NCBI RefSeq assembly: GCF_016801775.1
Contig: NZ_CP069004.1
Location: forward strand, 1,860,001-1,924,000
Source: Sulfitobacter mediterraneus
GTDB lineage: Bacteria > Pseudomonadota > Alphaproteobacteria > Rhodobacterales > Rhodobacteraceae
DNA length: 64,000 nt
Reading direction: 5' to 3'
A model generated the notes under the pieces. That model saw nothing but the letters and a program-made list of their open reading frames with translations, was not told the DNA's origin and ran no database searches. This document shows, in pieces, positions 37,114 to 46,644 of the stretch (positions are counted from its first letter, which is position 1; each line of letters opens with the position of its first letter). A program made the translations under genes and the position numbers.

Positions 37114-37136
37114 GCCGCAGCCAGACTGCGGCTTTT
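37114..37136 (+). terminator. Intrinsic terminator
   Basis: GCCGCAG-CCAGA-CTGCGGC hairpin (37114-37132) followed by TTTT, just after the cupredoxin-like gene. Confidence 0.85.
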
Positions 37137-37143
37137 GACGGCG

Positions 37144-37809
37144 CTAGATGGGCTCGATCAATTCGGGCCCGGACGCCCGGTTTGAATTTACCGCACGGTC
37201 CACCCTGTGCCACTGCAAAAGGTCATCTTTTGCAGGCTGCATGAGTGTGGCCGCCCCTTTGCCTTGTTCGCCCAACCACAAGGGCCAATCGTCTTCGTCG
37301 AGGATCACCGGCATCCTGTGATGGATCTCCTGCATGGGCGTATTGGCTCCGGTGGTCACTATTGCACAGGTGGGAATCACATCCCCGTCGGGCGTTTTCC
37401 AGTTTTGCCAAACCGCTGCAAAGGCCAGCGGTGAAGTGTCGCGACGGGTGATATACCAAGGGTCGCGCCCCCCTTCGGCATCCTTGGTCCATTCATAGAA
37501 CCCGCTACAGATGATCAACCCGCGCCGTTCCCGCGCCGCTGTGCGAAAGGCGGGTTTTTCGGCGATGGTTTCGGCCCGTGCGTTGATCAACAAGGGACCG
37601 CCTGCCGGTTTTTTGTACCACACCGGAATGAACCCCCAGCGCATCGCGCCCAGCCGTCTGTGACCTTCCGCATCCGAAGTCACAATATGCACATCCATGG
37701 TCGGGCAGACGTTGTAGTTCGGCACGCTTGGCAAGGCATTGGCGGGCGCCGCGGCAAAAATCTGCGCCATCGCATCATGCGGCAATGTCACTGCCATCCG
37801 TCCGCACAT
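37144..37809 (-). CDS. SOS response-associated peptidase (YedK/HMCES family)
   Basis: A 221-residue protein that protects abasic sites in single-stranded DNA by forming a covalent link through its N-terminal Cys. The start MCGRMA leaves Cys2 exposed after Met removal; the family motifs NARAETI, CSGFYEW and IHHRMPVIL with the catalytic His are present. ATG 37809 is preceded by GGAGGG. It converges with the cupredoxin-like gene and has no obvious operon partners. Confidence 0.93.
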   Translation of the reverse strand: MCGRMAVTLPHDAMAQIFAAAPANALPSVPNYNVCPTMDVHIVTSDAEGHRRLGAMRWGFIPVWYKKPAGGPLLINARAETIAEKPAFRTAARERRGLIICSGFYEWTKDAEGGRDPWYITRRDTSPLAFAAVWQNWKTPDGDVIPTCAIVTTGANTPMQEIHHRMPVILDEDDWPLWLGEQGKGAATLMQPAKDDLLQWHRVDRAVNSNRASGPELIEPI

Positions 37810-37913
37810 AATCTTGCCCTCCCCGCCAACAATCACAGTTTAGCGAGGAGGCGAAGAACTGACTAGGGCGACGGACCATCCCTGACCCGCCGCCCATTGC
37901 CTTGGTCGGAAGC

Positions 37914-38939
37914 TTATTGGAACTGTGCCACGGTCGCCTTGAGGATCATGGCATGGTCCTGCGCCCGTGCGGCCCCACCATCGCGGCAGATGATCTCATC
38001 GCCCGGCTCTTCGGTTTGCAGGATCTCGAAACCGGCCGGCTTGCAGATGCCCATGAAATCAAAATGCGACAGGGTTGCCGGCTCAAGATATGTGACCTCT
38101 TCCGCAGGCAGCAAAGCGGACAGCGCCCGCGATTCCGTATCGAGGTTCATTCCCGCGATGTCCACCGGCGCGCCCATCACCAGCATTGGCCGTTCAATCG
38201 CGGCAAGGCTCTGGGCCGAAAAGGTTTGCGTGCCGCCAAGATCATACACCGCAAAGGCCTTGATCCGTGGATCGGACAAATCCTGTGCCATCTGAATGCG
38301 ATCATCGTCTGATCGCGCCACCTTCCAATTGGCCAAGGCTTTGCACCCGATATCAGCCGCATCACTTGCACAGAACGCATCAAATGCCGCCGGATCAAAC
38401 CGCCCGCCTGCCAACGCCACGGCAGTGAACCCGCCCAAGGAATGTCCCGCCATATAGATCCGGTCCGGATCGATATGGGCAGAGAGCGCGGGATCAGACA
38501 ACGCGTGATCTATCACGCGGCTTATGTCGCGAGGCCGGTCCCACAGCGCCCGCGCATGATCTTCGTCACGAAGCCAGGTCGATGTGCCCGGGTGGCTGAT
38601 CGCGGCCACAATGTATCCCTCACCCACCAGCGCATCCGCAAGCCAGGTTTGGTTCATGGCATTGCCATACATACCGTGGGACAGCACGACAAAGGGATGC
38701 TTGCCAGCCTCTGGCGCCGCATCCTTGATGACGTCGATCCCCTCCCAAACGGCATTGGTGTGGACTGTCTCGGCGGTGCCGGTCTGCGCAGTGGGATACC
38801 AGAAAAACCCGCTGAGCGGGCGGTCGCTGCGGCTGTCTGAAACGGTCAGCTCAGCCAGTCCGGTGTGATCGGCATCTGCATGGGCAACCCCCGCACAGAG
38901 CGACAATGAGAGGGCGGTGATGTGAAACAGGTTCTTCAT
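37914..38939 (-). CDS. Exported alpha/beta hydrolase (dienelactone hydrolase / PAF-acetylhydrolase-like)
   Basis: A 341-residue protein with a signal peptide ending near GVAHA (about residue 20). HPFVVLSHGMYGN forms the oxyanion loop, GHSLGGFTA the nucleophile elbow (Ser about 147), and ATLSHFDFMG has the probable catalytic His. It is a periplasmic or secreted esterase of unknown substrate. AAAAAGGATC precedes ATG 38939. It is divergent from the AraC gene, which likely controls it. Confidence 0.85.
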   Translation of the reverse strand: MKNLFHITALSLSLCAGVAHADADHTGLAELTVSDSRSDRPLSGFFWYPTAQTGTAETVHTNAVWEGIDVIKDAAPEAGKHPFVVLSHGMYGNAMNQTWLADALVGEGYIVAAISHPGTSTWLRDEDHARALWDRPRDISRVIDHALSDPALSAHIDPDRIYMAGHSLGGFTAVALAGGRFDPAAFDAFCASDAADIGCKALANWKVARSDDDRIQMAQDLSDPRIKAFAVYDLGGTQTFSAQSLAAIERPMLVMGAPVDIAGMNLDTESRALSALLPAEEVTYLEPATLSHFDFMGICKPAGFEILQTEEPGDEIICRDGGAARAQDHAMILKATVAQFQ

Positions 38940-39017
38940 GGACGTGATCCTTTTTGGGTGTCGATGCATCCCAAATTGCCAAGCGAACCAAGCAAAACAA
39001 TGGGTTGAGGGGGGCAA

Positions 39018-39047
39018 ACCTGTCCTCTATCACGATCTAGGACAGGT
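39018..39047. promoter_or_regulatory. Candidate AraC operator
   Basis: Perfect inverted repeat ACCTGTCC-N14-GGACAGGT in the divergent promoter between the hydrolase and the AraC regulator. A further GAGGACA lies just beyond it. Confidence 0.5.
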
Positions 39048-39084
39048 CTGACGCAATCGAGGACATCAAAGAGGGGCCATAGGG

Positions 39085-40119
39085 ATGATTTCGCTACCAT
39101 TGCCGGTGTTGGCTGCTCTGCTGTCTCTGGTGATTGCACCTCTGATGCTGCGGCTTGACCTGGGCCGGCGCAGTGCGGCGGTGTATTTTGCCCTGCTGTT
39201 TGCCGGTTTTGCCTTGCAATCGCTGTTGGTTGGTCTGCGCTTTGGCTACGGCATCGAGGATTTCATCACATTTCAACGGGTGCTGCCGCTGTCGGTCGGG
39301 CCGCTTTTGTATCTTGGGTTTCTGTCACTGGCGCTGCCCGCCAAAGACCTGCACAGGCAGGCATCATGGCATCTGGGTGCAGCGCTGTTGTTGGCTTTGG
39401 TGCTTGGCCTCTTTGCCAATATCTACCGCGACTTCGATCTGGCGATCAGCCTCAGCTATCTGATCTACATCGCCTTGCTGATCCGCCTGTCCCGAAGGGG
39501 GCCAGACCACCTGATCTTTGCCCGCCTCGACATTGCCCGCCCGGCGCAGCGTTGGATGTTGCTGGGGGCGGGTTTGCTCTTGATCTTGCTGATACTGGAC
39601 ACCGCGATTGCGCTGAATTTCGTTTTCGCCCGCGGCAATCACGCCACTGCGATGGTGTCGCTTGGATCGCTCATGCTGATTGGGTTGCTGTTGCTGATCC
39701 TCACGCGCATGCCCAGCATTCTGGCGCCTGAACAATCGGCCCCTGCCCCCGCATCGGAAAGCCCGGCCCGAAATGAGGCAGACCTCGAACAGCGGGCCCG
39801 CGAGATGCTGCTCAAAAGCCAGATCTATCTGGACCCCGATCTGTCCCTACAAAGGATTGCCCGCCGCCTGTCCGTGCCCGAACGCAGCCTGTCAACGGCG
39901 ATCAATCAAAGCCAGGGCATGAACATGTCGCAATATGTGAACGGTTTCCGTTTGGGCCACGCCGCCCGCCTGCTGCGCGACACCAACGACAGCGTATCGC
40001 AGGTCATGTCCCAAAGCGGGTTTCTGACGCGATCGAACTTCTATCGGGAGTTTCAGCGTGTGTATCAGCAAACGCCCGCGCAATATCGGGACGAGGCGGC
40101 CGCGAAGACGAAAGGCTGA
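39085..40119 (+). CDS. Membrane-embedded AraC-family regulator
   Basis: A 344-residue protein. Residues 1-215 hold six or seven hydrophobic segments, a sensor module of 7TM type; residues about 232-340 form an AraC HTH_18 domain (LSLQRIARRLSVPERSLSTAI and the second helix pair SVSQVMSQSGFLTRSNFYREFQ). A DNA-binding protein anchored in the membrane must work near the envelope. It is divergent from the exported hydrolase, with a palindrome between them, so it may sense something outside and switch on that enzyme. Confidence 0.88.
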   Translation: MISLPLPVLAALLSLVIAPLMLRLDLGRRSAAVYFALLFAGFALQSLLVGLRFGYGIEDFITFQRVLPLSVGPLLYLGFLSLALPAKDLHRQASWHLGAALLLALVLGLFANIYRDFDLAISLSYLIYIALLIRLSRRGPDHLIFARLDIARPAQRWMLLGAGLLLILLILDTAIALNFVFARGNHATAMVSLGSLMLIGLLLLILTRMPSILAPEQSAPAPASESPARNEADLEQRAREMLLKSQIYLDPDLSLQRIARRLSVPERSLSTAINQSQGMNMSQYVNGFRLGHAARLLRDTNDSVSQVMSQSGFLTRSNFYREFQRVYQQTPAQYRDEAAAKTKG

Positions 40120-40189
40120 TTGGGGTGAGGCCTGCAATTGCCGCTACTCAATCACAGCGCCCCGCTTGCCCCTTTACGGATTAAATTAA

Positions 40190-40222
40190 AAGGGACGCGC
40201 CCCAATGGAACGCGCCCCTTTC
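40190..40222 (-). terminator. Likely terminator of the 5'-nucleotidase gene
   Basis: A stem made of GGG-a-CGCG with CGCG-CCC, followed on the minus strand by TTTTAATTT. One A is bulged. The AraC gene ends about 70 bp away on the other side. Confidence 0.6.
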
Positions 40223-40243
40223 TCACAAACATGACGTCTGCGT

Positions 40244-41800
40244 TTACTTCACAGTGATACGGCCATCCGTATAGGGCTTGTATGGTGCATTCGCAGCCAG
40301 ATATTCCGCCGTAACATCTGCAAGATCTGGCCCGAAGTCATAGGCATTGTCGGCGTCTTTGAACATCTTGTAGCCGTCGCCGCCGTTGCGGACATAGTTG
40401 TTGGACACAACGCCATAGACCTTGTTCAAATCAATCGGCGCACCGCCGACCATCACGTCACTGATACGGCTGCCCGCTTCGGCTTTGCCGTCAAAGGCAT
40501 AGGTCATGCCCGCAACCTGCGGGAAACGACCTGCACCCTCTTCGACCTGGCTCACACCGTTTTCCAGCGCTTCAACCAATGTGGCACCCGTCACCTGGAA
40601 GGTGGACAAGGTGTTCTGGAACGGCAACACGGTCAGCACCTCGCCCATCGTCACTTCGCCCGCCTCGATGGAGGCACGGATGCCACCGCCGTTCTGGATC
40701 GCCACGTCGATGCCCTGATCCTTGACCCGCGCCAGCATTGCATCGGCGATCAGGTTGCCCATGGTGCATTCCATTGCGCGGCACACCGCACGGTCGCCGC
40801 CAATGGCCTCATCGGTCTGGGCCACAACCTTGTTGCGGATCTCTTCAAGCGGGACAGCCGCCTCTGCGATGCGGGCAACTGTGCCTTCGTCTTCGGTCAC
40901 GGCCGCATCCATGATCAACGGTTCACCCTTGGCCTCGGTCAGATTGCCCGCGTCGTCAAAGGTGACGTTCAATTCACCGAGGAACTTGCCATAAGCATAG
41001 GCCTGCACAATCGCGGTGTTGCCCACCATTGTCGGATACGGCCCCTGCGCACGGTCATTGGTGTTGGACAGAAGCGTATTGGAATGCCCGCCCACGATCA
41101 CGTCAACGCCCGTGGTTTCAGCCGCGACTTTTTGATCGACGACATAGCCGGAGTGGCTGAGCACGATGATCTTGTTCACGCCTTCAGCGGTCAGTTTGTC
41201 CACCTCGCCCTGCACCGCTTGCACCGGATCAGTAAAGACAATGTTTTCGCCGGGGCTGGCCAGCTCGTGCGTGTCATGCGGGGTCAGGCCGATCAGGCCC
41301 AGCTTCTCGCCGCCGCGTTCGATCACTGTAGATTTTGCCAGTTTGCCCGCCAGCAACGGCTCCCCCGAGACATCGGCATTGGACATCAAAACCGGAAATT
41401 CCACCGCATCCATAAATCCGCGCAGAACCTCTGGACCGTCGTCAAACTCGTGGTTGCCCACGGTCATCGCGTCATAGCCCATCTGGTTCATCATCTCGGC
41501 GGCCAGCGCGCCCTTGTAATAGGTATAGAACAACGTGCCTTGAAACTGGTCGCCGCCATCCACAAGGATCGAGTTGTTGGTCCGGCCACGCGCTGCCGTG
41601 ATCGCAGTCTGCAAACGTCCAGAGCCGCCAAAGCATTTGCCCTCGCCATTGTCCTCGGCGGAGCAGGGTCCGTCGTATTTGCTGATCGGCTCAAACCGGG
41701 CGTGGAAATCATTGGTGTGCAAAATCGTCAAATTGTAATCGGCTGCGGCCATGGTGCCGGTCAGTGCCAGCGCAGCTGTGGCAGTCAGGAATCGTTTCAT
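40244..41800 (-). CDS. Periplasmic 5'-nucleotidase / UDP-sugar hydrolase family
   Basis: A 518-residue exported metallophosphoesterase. Signal peptide 1-20 (ending GTMAAA), metal motifs Asp31 and His33 (HTNDFHARF), GGDQFQG, GNHEFDDG, LSHSG and GGHSNTLLS, then the 5'-nucleotidase C-terminal domain with the substrate-stacking SNNYVRNGGDGY. It releases phosphate from extracellular nucleotides and supplies nucleosides. No operon partner is seen; a terminator follows. Confidence 0.94.
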   Translation of the reverse strand: MKRFLTATAALALTGTMAAADYNLTILHTNDFHARFEPISKYDGPCSAEDNGEGKCFGGSGRLQTAITAARGRTNNSILVDGGDQFQGTLFYTYYKGALAAEMMNQMGYDAMTVGNHEFDDGPEVLRGFMDAVEFPVLMSNADVSGEPLLAGKLAKSTVIERGGEKLGLIGLTPHDTHELASPGENIVFTDPVQAVQGEVDKLTAEGVNKIIVLSHSGYVVDQKVAAETTGVDVIVGGHSNTLLSNTNDRAQGPYPTMVGNTAIVQAYAYGKFLGELNVTFDDAGNLTEAKGEPLIMDAAVTEDEGTVARIAEAAVPLEEIRNKVVAQTDEAIGGDRAVCRAMECTMGNLIADAMLARVKDQGIDVAIQNGGGIRASIEAGEVTMGEVLTVLPFQNTLSTFQVTGATLVEALENGVSQVEEGAGRFPQVAGMTYAFDGKAEAGSRISDVMVGGAPIDLNKVYGVVSNNYVRNGGDGYKMFKDADNAYDFGPDLADVTAEYLAANAPYKPYTDGRITVK

Positions 41801-41958
41801 CGGTTTTCCCCTATTGGATTTGTTATGCCCGCATGGTGGCGCGAGGGCGCTGCGCTGTCAAAGATGTTATGCACGCCTGGCGCGATACCCCTGCGTCAAA
41901 GCGGCAAGATCAGAGCGATCCACTTGACCCCATGCGCGCCCCAAGGCATCAGGATGAT

Positions 41959-42309
41959 ATGCTGATTTTCAAGATATTCCGGTCCGATGAATGGGCCGCG
42001 CTGCGCCGCGATGGAGAAACCACGGGCGCACCCATTGATGTGGCCGATGGCTATGTTCATTTCTCGACCGCAACCCAGGCCGCCGAAACCGCAGCCAAGC
42101 ATTTTGCCGGCGCAGAGGATCTGCATCTGATCGCTATTGATGTCGAGGCGGCGGGTGATGCCTTGCAATGGGAAGTGTCGCGTGGTGATGCGCTGTTCCC
42201 GCATTTGTACCGAAAGATGACTATGGACGATGTGGTTTGGGCGCAGCCCCTGCCTCTGGTGGACGGCGTGCATCAGTTTCCTGCAGGGCTGGAAGAGGCG
42301 AGCGAATGA
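41959..42309 (+). CDS. DUF952 family protein
   Basis: A 116-residue protein of the DUF952 type (MLIFKIFRSDEW, DVADGYVHFSTATQAAETAAKHF, LYRKMTMDDVVW). The fold and function are not established to my knowledge. The frame is open far upstream, but ATG 41959 matches the family start and has AGGATG close by. It heads a four-gene operon with overlaps: DUF952, DUF1330, pyrD, arsC-like. Confidence 0.85.
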   Translation: MLIFKIFRSDEWAALRRDGETTGAPIDVADGYVHFSTATQAAETAAKHFAGAEDLHLIAIDVEAAGDALQWEVSRGDALFPHLYRKMTMDDVVWAQPLPLVDGVHQFPAGLEEASE

Positions 42310-42737
42310 CCAGGCATATTGATCCTGATCGCGCCCAGTTTGATGCGTTTAAGAACCTAAATCGCGAAACGCCTATCGAAATGGTCAATCTGGTCGCCCT
42401 GAACGATCTGGCCAACTATCCTGGCGATCATGAACTGGCCCGCGATGGCCTGACCGGTGCGCAGGCCTATGGCCACTATGGCAAGCAAAGCGCGCCTGTG
42501 CTGGCCAAGGTTGGCGGCAGTATCCTGTGGCGCGGCAAGTTCGAGACCACGTTGATCGGCCCCTCTGACGAAGCCTGGGATCTGATGTTTATTGCCCGCT
42601 ATCCGAACGCCCATGCCTTTCTCGCGATGATCTCTGATCCTGACTATCAACAGGCTGTTGTTCACCGGCAGGCGGCGGTCAAAACTTCCCGGCTGATCCG
42701 GGCTGGCGCATTGCCTGTGACGGATGAATTTGCATGA
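42306..42737 (+). CDS. DUF1330 family protein
   Basis: A 143-residue protein with the DUF1330 dimeric alpha/beta-barrel pattern ([45 protein letters not shown]). Related proteins are often small-molecule binders or oxygenase-like. ATGA overlaps link it to DUF952 before and pyrD after. No function is assigned. Confidence 0.85.
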   Translation: MTRHIDPDRAQFDAFKNLNRETPIEMVNLVALNDLANYPGDHELARDGLTGAQAYGHYGKQSAPVLAKVGGSILWRGKFETTLIGPSDEAWDLMFIARYPNAHAFLAMISDPDYQQAVVHRQAAVKTSRLIRAGALPVTDEFA

Positions 42738-43777
42738 ACGCGCTGCTGGAACGGCTTGGCCTCGCAGCCCTGCGCAAGATTGATCCCGAGGCCGCACATG
42801 GGCTGGCAATCCGCGCCTTGCAATTGGGGCTGACCCCTGCACCTGGCCCGGCGACGTCGCCCCGTTTGAAAACCACGCTTGCGGGATTGGAGCTGCCCAA
42901 TCCGGTTGGTCTCGCCGCAGGGTTTGACAAGAACGCCACCGCAATTGCCCCCCTGTCCCGCGCCGGTTTCGGATTTATCGAGGTGGGCGCCGCAACGCCG
43001 CGACCTCAGCCAGGCAACCCGAAACCGCGCCTGTTTCGCCTGACCGACGACCGCGCCGCGATCAACCGCTTTGGCTTCAACAACGACGGCATGGAGGCGA
43101 TCATCGCCCGCCTTGCCCGGCGCGGCGCGGGCGTTCCGGTGGGGCTGAACCTTGGCGCGAACAAAACCAGCACCGATCGCGCTGCCGATTTTGCCAAAGT
43201 CATGACCGCTGCACGGGACCACGTGGATTTTGCAACGGTGAATGTCTCTTCTCCCAATACGGAAAAGCTGCGCGATCTACAGGGCAAGGCGGCCTTGGCG
43301 GGCTTGCTGGACGGGGTTATGGACGTGCGCGGGGCAACGCCTGTATTCCTGAAGATCGCGCCGGATCTCACCCCTGCCGAGATCGAGGATGTGGCAGATG
43401 TGGCCAACAACGCAGGTGTTGCCGCGATCATTGCCACCAACACCACGCTTGACCGCGACGGGCTGAAAAGTCCGCACAAAGCCGAGGCCGGCGGTCTGTC
43501 CGGTGCGCCGCTGTTCGACAAATCCACACGCGTTCTGGCGCGGCTTTCCACGCTCACGGACATCCCGTTGGTGGGTGTGGGCGGGATCGCCAGTGCGGAA
43601 CAGGCCTATACAAAAATCCGCGCAGGCGCATCTGCGGTGCAGCTCTACACCGCGCTGGTTTATGGCGGGCTCTCAATGGTATCCGAAATTGCGACGGGTC
43701 TCGATGACCTGCTGGCCCGTGACGGGTTTGCCACCGTGGCCGATGCTGTCGGCACTGCAAAGGAAAGTTGGTTATGA
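42734..43777 (+). CDS. pyrD: Dihydroorotate dehydrogenase (quinone)
   Basis: Fourth step of pyrimidine synthesis, linked to the membrane quinone pool. The 347-residue class 2 enzyme has an amphipathic N-terminal helix, [13 protein letters not shown] for FMN, the catalytic Ser in [23 protein letters not shown] and [31 protein letters not shown] overlaps on both sides. Length is normal. It is the only clear housekeeping gene of this operon. Confidence 0.97.
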   Translation: MNALLERLGLAALRKIDPEAAHGLAIRALQLGLTPAPGPATSPRLKTTLAGLELPNPVGLAAGFDKNATAIAPLSRAGFGFIEVGAATPRPQPGNPKPRLFRLTDDRAAINRFGFNNDGMEAIIARLARRGAGVPVGLNLGANKTSTDRAADFAKVMTAARDHVDFATVNVSSPNTEKLRDLQGKAALAGLLDGVMDVRGATPVFLKIAPDLTPAEIEDVADVANNAGVAAIIATNTTLDRDGLKSPHKAEAGGLSGAPLFDKSTRVLARLSTLTDIPLVGVGGIASAEQAYTKIRAGASAVQLYTALVYGGLSMVSEIATGLDDLLARDGFATVADAVGTAKESWL

Positions 43778-44118
43778 TCACCATTTGGCACAATCCGCGC
43801 TGCTCGAAATCGCGGCAAACGCTGGCCCTAATCGAAGAGGCGGGTGCAGAGGTTGCGATCCGCAGATACCTCGACGATGCCCCGACGGAGGCAGAGATCA
43901 AAGCTGTCCGAGCGGCGCTTGGCACGCCGCCACTGATCGAGATGATGCGCAGCGGGGACAAGGCCTTTAAGGATATGGGCCTTGGAAAGGAAAGCTCCGA
44001 CTCGGAACTACTCAGCGCCATGGCAGCACAGCCTGCGTTGATCGAACGTCCGATTGTGATCAAGGGGGATCGGGCGGTCATAGGCCGACCACCAGAGAAC
44101 GTCAAAACACTGCTTTAA
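43774..44118 (+). CDS. ArsC-family reductase (arsenate reductase-like)
   Basis: A 114-residue thioredoxin-fold protein with [12 protein letters not shown] (Cys11 as nucleophile) and the closing [23 protein letters not shown]. It belongs to the glutaredoxin-linked ArsC group but may be the YfgD-type, whose substrate is unclear; no arsenic resistance genes lie nearby. The start overlaps the pyrD stop by ATGA. A cluster of four hairpins follows. Confidence 0.85.
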   Translation: MITIWHNPRCSKSRQTLALIEEAGAEVAIRRYLDDAPTEAEIKAVRAALGTPPLIEMMRSGDKAFKDMGLGKESSDSELLSAMAAQPALIERPIVIKGDRAVIGRPPENVKTLL

Positions 44119-44122
44119 GGAC

Positions 44123-44240
44123 CGGAGTTTTCAAAAACTCCGAACCGATTTCTTCGAAGAAATCGAAATGGGCGCGCGACGCCTGATCCGCACCACACCG
44201 GAAATTTCAAAATTTCCGGTCCGTTTTCTTTAGGAAAACG
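44123..44240. repeat. Cluster of four perfect hairpins
   Basis: Four palindromes in 118 bp: CGGAGTTTTCAAAAACTCCG (44123-44142), CGATTTCTTCGAAGAAATCG (44146-44165), an 11-bp stem ACCGGAAATTT/AAATTTCCGGT with a CA loop (44197-44220), and CGTTTTC-TTTAG-GAAAACG (44222-44240). They fill the gap between the converging arsC-like and MATE genes. Some could act as terminators, but four in a row is more than needed. Confidence 0.75.
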
Positions 44241-44241
44241 A

Positions 44242-45594
44242 CTAGACTGCCGCTTCCAGTTTCGGGTATCGCCACGCCAAGGTTGCAGTCCGCGCCACGA
44301 AAGAAATCAAGATCGACACCCAAAGCCCGTGATTGCCCAGCCACGGCACCAAGATCAACGCCGCCGCTGCATAGATCACGAATGACACAAGCATCATGTC
44401 ACGCATGTCGCGCGACCGCGTTGCTCCGATAAAGATCCCGTCCAGCATGAACGCCCCGCAGCCCAGCACCGGCATCAAGACCACATAGGGCAGGAATTCC
44501 CGCGCGGCCATGCGCACGTCGGGCGCGGTGGTCATCAGATCGATCAACCACGGACCCGCGATCCAAAAGCCGATCATCAACAATGAGCAAATGAAAAACG
44601 CCCAGCCAGAGGTCAGCACCGCCCCGCGCCGCAGCACACCGCGCCGCCCTGCGCCAAAGGCCTGACCCACGATCGCCTCGGCGGAAAACGCAAATCCATC
44701 AAGGGCATAGGAGGTGATCATCAAGAACTGCATGAGCACCTGATTGGCCGCCAATGTGACATCACCAAACCCCGCCCCGACAAACAGGAAGGTCACGAAC
44801 ATCGCCTGAAGCAACAGCGACCGCAGCAGAATATCCACATTCAGCTGCATCATCCGCACCCATCTGGCGCGGGAAAAGACCTGCAGCCGATCGCGCCATG
44901 CGCCGCTTTGGAACACGCCCCGACAGAACCACAGCCCCAGCGCGGCACCGCTCCATTCGGCGATAAAGGTCGCGAAGGCCACGCCGCTCACGCCCCAGCC
45001 GAGACCCAGCACGAACCACAGATCCAGCAGGATATTCAGCCCGTTCATCCACAGTTGCAGCACCAGCACCGCACGGGTGCGTTCCTGCGCAATCAGCCAG
45101 CCGGTGATTGCATAAAGGGATATCGCCGCCGGGGCAGACCAGATACGCACCGCCATATATTGATGGGCCAGCGTTTCGACCTCTGCAGATCCCGGCGCGA
45201 GCCGAAACGCGCCCCAGAACAGCGGCAGTTGCAGGGCCACCAAAACCGCACCCGCCCCCCCACCAATCATCAAGCCACGACTTAGCAGCGCAGCCACCTC
45301 GGCCTGATCGCCCTGCCCTGCGGCCTGCGCGGTCAGACCAACAGTACCCATGCGCAAAAAGCCGAAGATCCAGTAAAGCGCCGACAGGATGATCGCGCCC
45401 AGCCCTACCGCGCCGATGGGGGCTGCCAGCCCCATCTGCCCCACGACACCGGTGTCCACCGCACCAAGGATCGGCACCGTGGCATTGGACAGCACAATCG
45501 GCAGCGCAATATGCAACACACGGCGGTGAGTCACCGCCTCTTTCGGGCCAAGCTCCCTATCGCTCAGGTCGGCATCTTGCAGCGGGTCTGTCAT
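44242..45594 (-). CDS. MATE-family efflux transporter
   Basis: A 450-residue inner-membrane protein with about 12 hydrophobic segments in two similar halves, typical of DinF/NorM-like multidrug and toxin exporters (AVDTGVVGQMG in helix 1-2 and GFAFSAEAIVGQAFGAGRR in the second half). Substrate and coupling ion are not predictable. ATG 45594 is the last base pair of the preceding thioesterase stop (TAATG), so it is co-translated with it. Confidence 0.9.
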   Translation of the reverse strand: MTDPLQDADLSDRELGPKEAVTHRRVLHIALPIVLSNATVPILGAVDTGVVGQMGLAAPIGAVGLGAIILSALYWIFGFLRMGTVGLTAQAAGQGDQAEVAALLSRGLMIGGGAGAVLVALQLPLFWGAFRLAPGSAEVETLAHQYMAVRIWSAPAAISLYAITGWLIAQERTRAVLVLQLWMNGLNILLDLWFVLGLGWGVSGVAFATFIAEWSGAALGLWFCRGVFQSGAWRDRLQVFSRARWVRMMQLNVDILLRSLLLQAMFVTFLFVGAGFGDVTLAANQVLMQFLMITSYALDGFAFSAEAIVGQAFGAGRRGVLRRGAVLTSGWAFFICSLLMIGFWIAGPWLIDLMTTAPDVRMAAREFLPYVVLMPVLGCGAFMLDGIFIGATRSRDMRDMMLVSFVIYAAAALILVPWLGNHGLWVSILISFVARTATLAWRYPKLEAAV

Positions 45595-46106
45595 TAACCC
45601 TGCCGCGTGGGCAGCACAAAGTGGCCGGTTGCCTGGGCAAAGAGTTTGCTGCGGTTGTCCTGCCATGCCTCGACATGCACCGACGCATAACGCCGGCCAG
45701 ACCGGTTGATCCGCGCCCGTGCATAGGCATCACGTGGCAGCCCTGTCCGCAGATAATCCACGGTAAAATCGACCGTTTTGGGCAGGCGCGGCAGGTGGGA
45801 ATGATCTAGATTGTTCACATCCAACGCGCCGCTTTCCATATCTTCCCAGATCAATCCCCAGCTGAGGGTGATAATCGCGGTCACCTCCAAAAAGGCCGCC
45901 GTGGCCCCGCCGTGCAGGGCCGGCAGAATGGGATTGCCGATCAGGGATTGGTCAAACGGCATCACGGCCGTCAGCTCATCCCCCCGGCGTTCAAACTCAA
46001 TGCCCAAAAACTGGATGTAGGGCACCCCTTCGACCATGGTGCGCAAAACTGCATCACGTCGTTTTTTGACCACTTGAACAGGCTCTGGCGGGCGGCGATT
46101 GCTCAT
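45594..46106 (-). CDS. PaaI-family thioesterase (first of a tandem pair)
   Basis: A 170-residue hot-dog-fold protein. LHGGATAAFLEVTAI is the PaaI active-site motif and DYLRTGLPRDAYARARI the following strand. It probably hydrolyses acyl-CoA thioesters. It overlaps the second thioesterase gene by ATGA and the MATE gene by one base. No paa operon is near, so the acyl group is unknown. Confidence 0.87.
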   Translation of the reverse strand: MSNRRPPEPVQVVKKRRDAVLRTMVEGVPYIQFLGIEFERRGDELTAVMPFDQSLIGNPILPALHGGATAAFLEVTAIITLSWGLIWEDMESGALDVNNLDHSHLPRLPKTVDFTVDYLRTGLPRDAYARARINRSGRRYASVHVEAWQDNRSKLFAQATGHFVLPTRQG

Positions 46107-46525
46107 TTTTTGCCCTCCACAGTAAAGGTGCCGGTCGCGATGGCGACCGGATTTTCGTTGTCATCATCTGACGCGGCAGCGCGGACAAAAGCAACGGAGC
46201 GCGTGACGTGATAGCAGGTGGCGCGGGTGGTGATTGTCTGCCCCGGCGTCGCAGCACGCAGATATTCGATCCGCAGATCAAGCGTCGCGGTGCCGGCCGG
46301 ATTGCTGGGATGGCTCATGACCGCCGCGCCGCAGCTGGTGTCCATAAGCGCCGACACCGCACCACCATGCACAACCCCGGTCTTGGGATCGCCAATCAGT
46401 TTATCCGAATAAGGCATCGAAATCACGGCGGTGCCATTGTCCAGTTCATCCAGATGCATGCCCAGCGCCACGGAATGCGGCAGGGCCTGAATGAACTGGC
46501 GTGCCATCTTGATTTTGTCTGACAT
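46103..46525 (-). CDS. PaaI-family thioesterase (second of a tandem pair)
   Basis: A 140-residue hot-dog protein with VVHGGAVSALMDTSCGAAV and RIEYLRAATPGQTI. Only distantly similar to its neighbour outside the active site. ATG 46525 is the likely start; a longer version is possible. It is divergent from a MerR regulator that may control both thioesterases and the MATE gene. Confidence 0.85.
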   Translation of the reverse strand: MSDKIKMARQFIQALPHSVALGMHLDELDNGTAVISMPYSDKLIGDPKTGVVHGGAVSALMDTSCGAAVMSHPSNPAGTATLDLRIEYLRAATPGQTITTRATCYHVTRSVAFVRAAASDDDNENPVAIATGTFTVEGKK

Positions 46526-46581
46526 GGAAGGTTGGTCCTCGCCTGCGGTTTGGCTCTTTATCATCGCGTGACCAACAAAGG

Positions 46582-46598
46582 GCAAGCCCGCTGCTTGC
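46582..46598. promoter_or_regulatory. Candidate MerR operator
   Basis: GCAAGC-CCGCT-GCTTGC inverted repeat between the thioesterase and MerR genes. MerR proteins bind palindromes in long-spacer promoters; the arms and position fit. Confidence 0.35.
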
Positions 46599-46644
46599 GC
46601 TTGGCTTGGCATGATCATAGCTTGGTCCAGAGGAGAGACAGAAC

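Noticed and set aside
41764..41958. Upstream extension of the DUF952 frame
   Set aside because: The added 65 residues overlap the 5'-nucleotidase start and promoter region and have no family similarity.
43774..44118. Reading the ArsC-like gene as part of an arsenic resistance operon
   Set aside because: No arsR, arsB or arsH is nearby; the operon contains pyrD and DUF genes instead.
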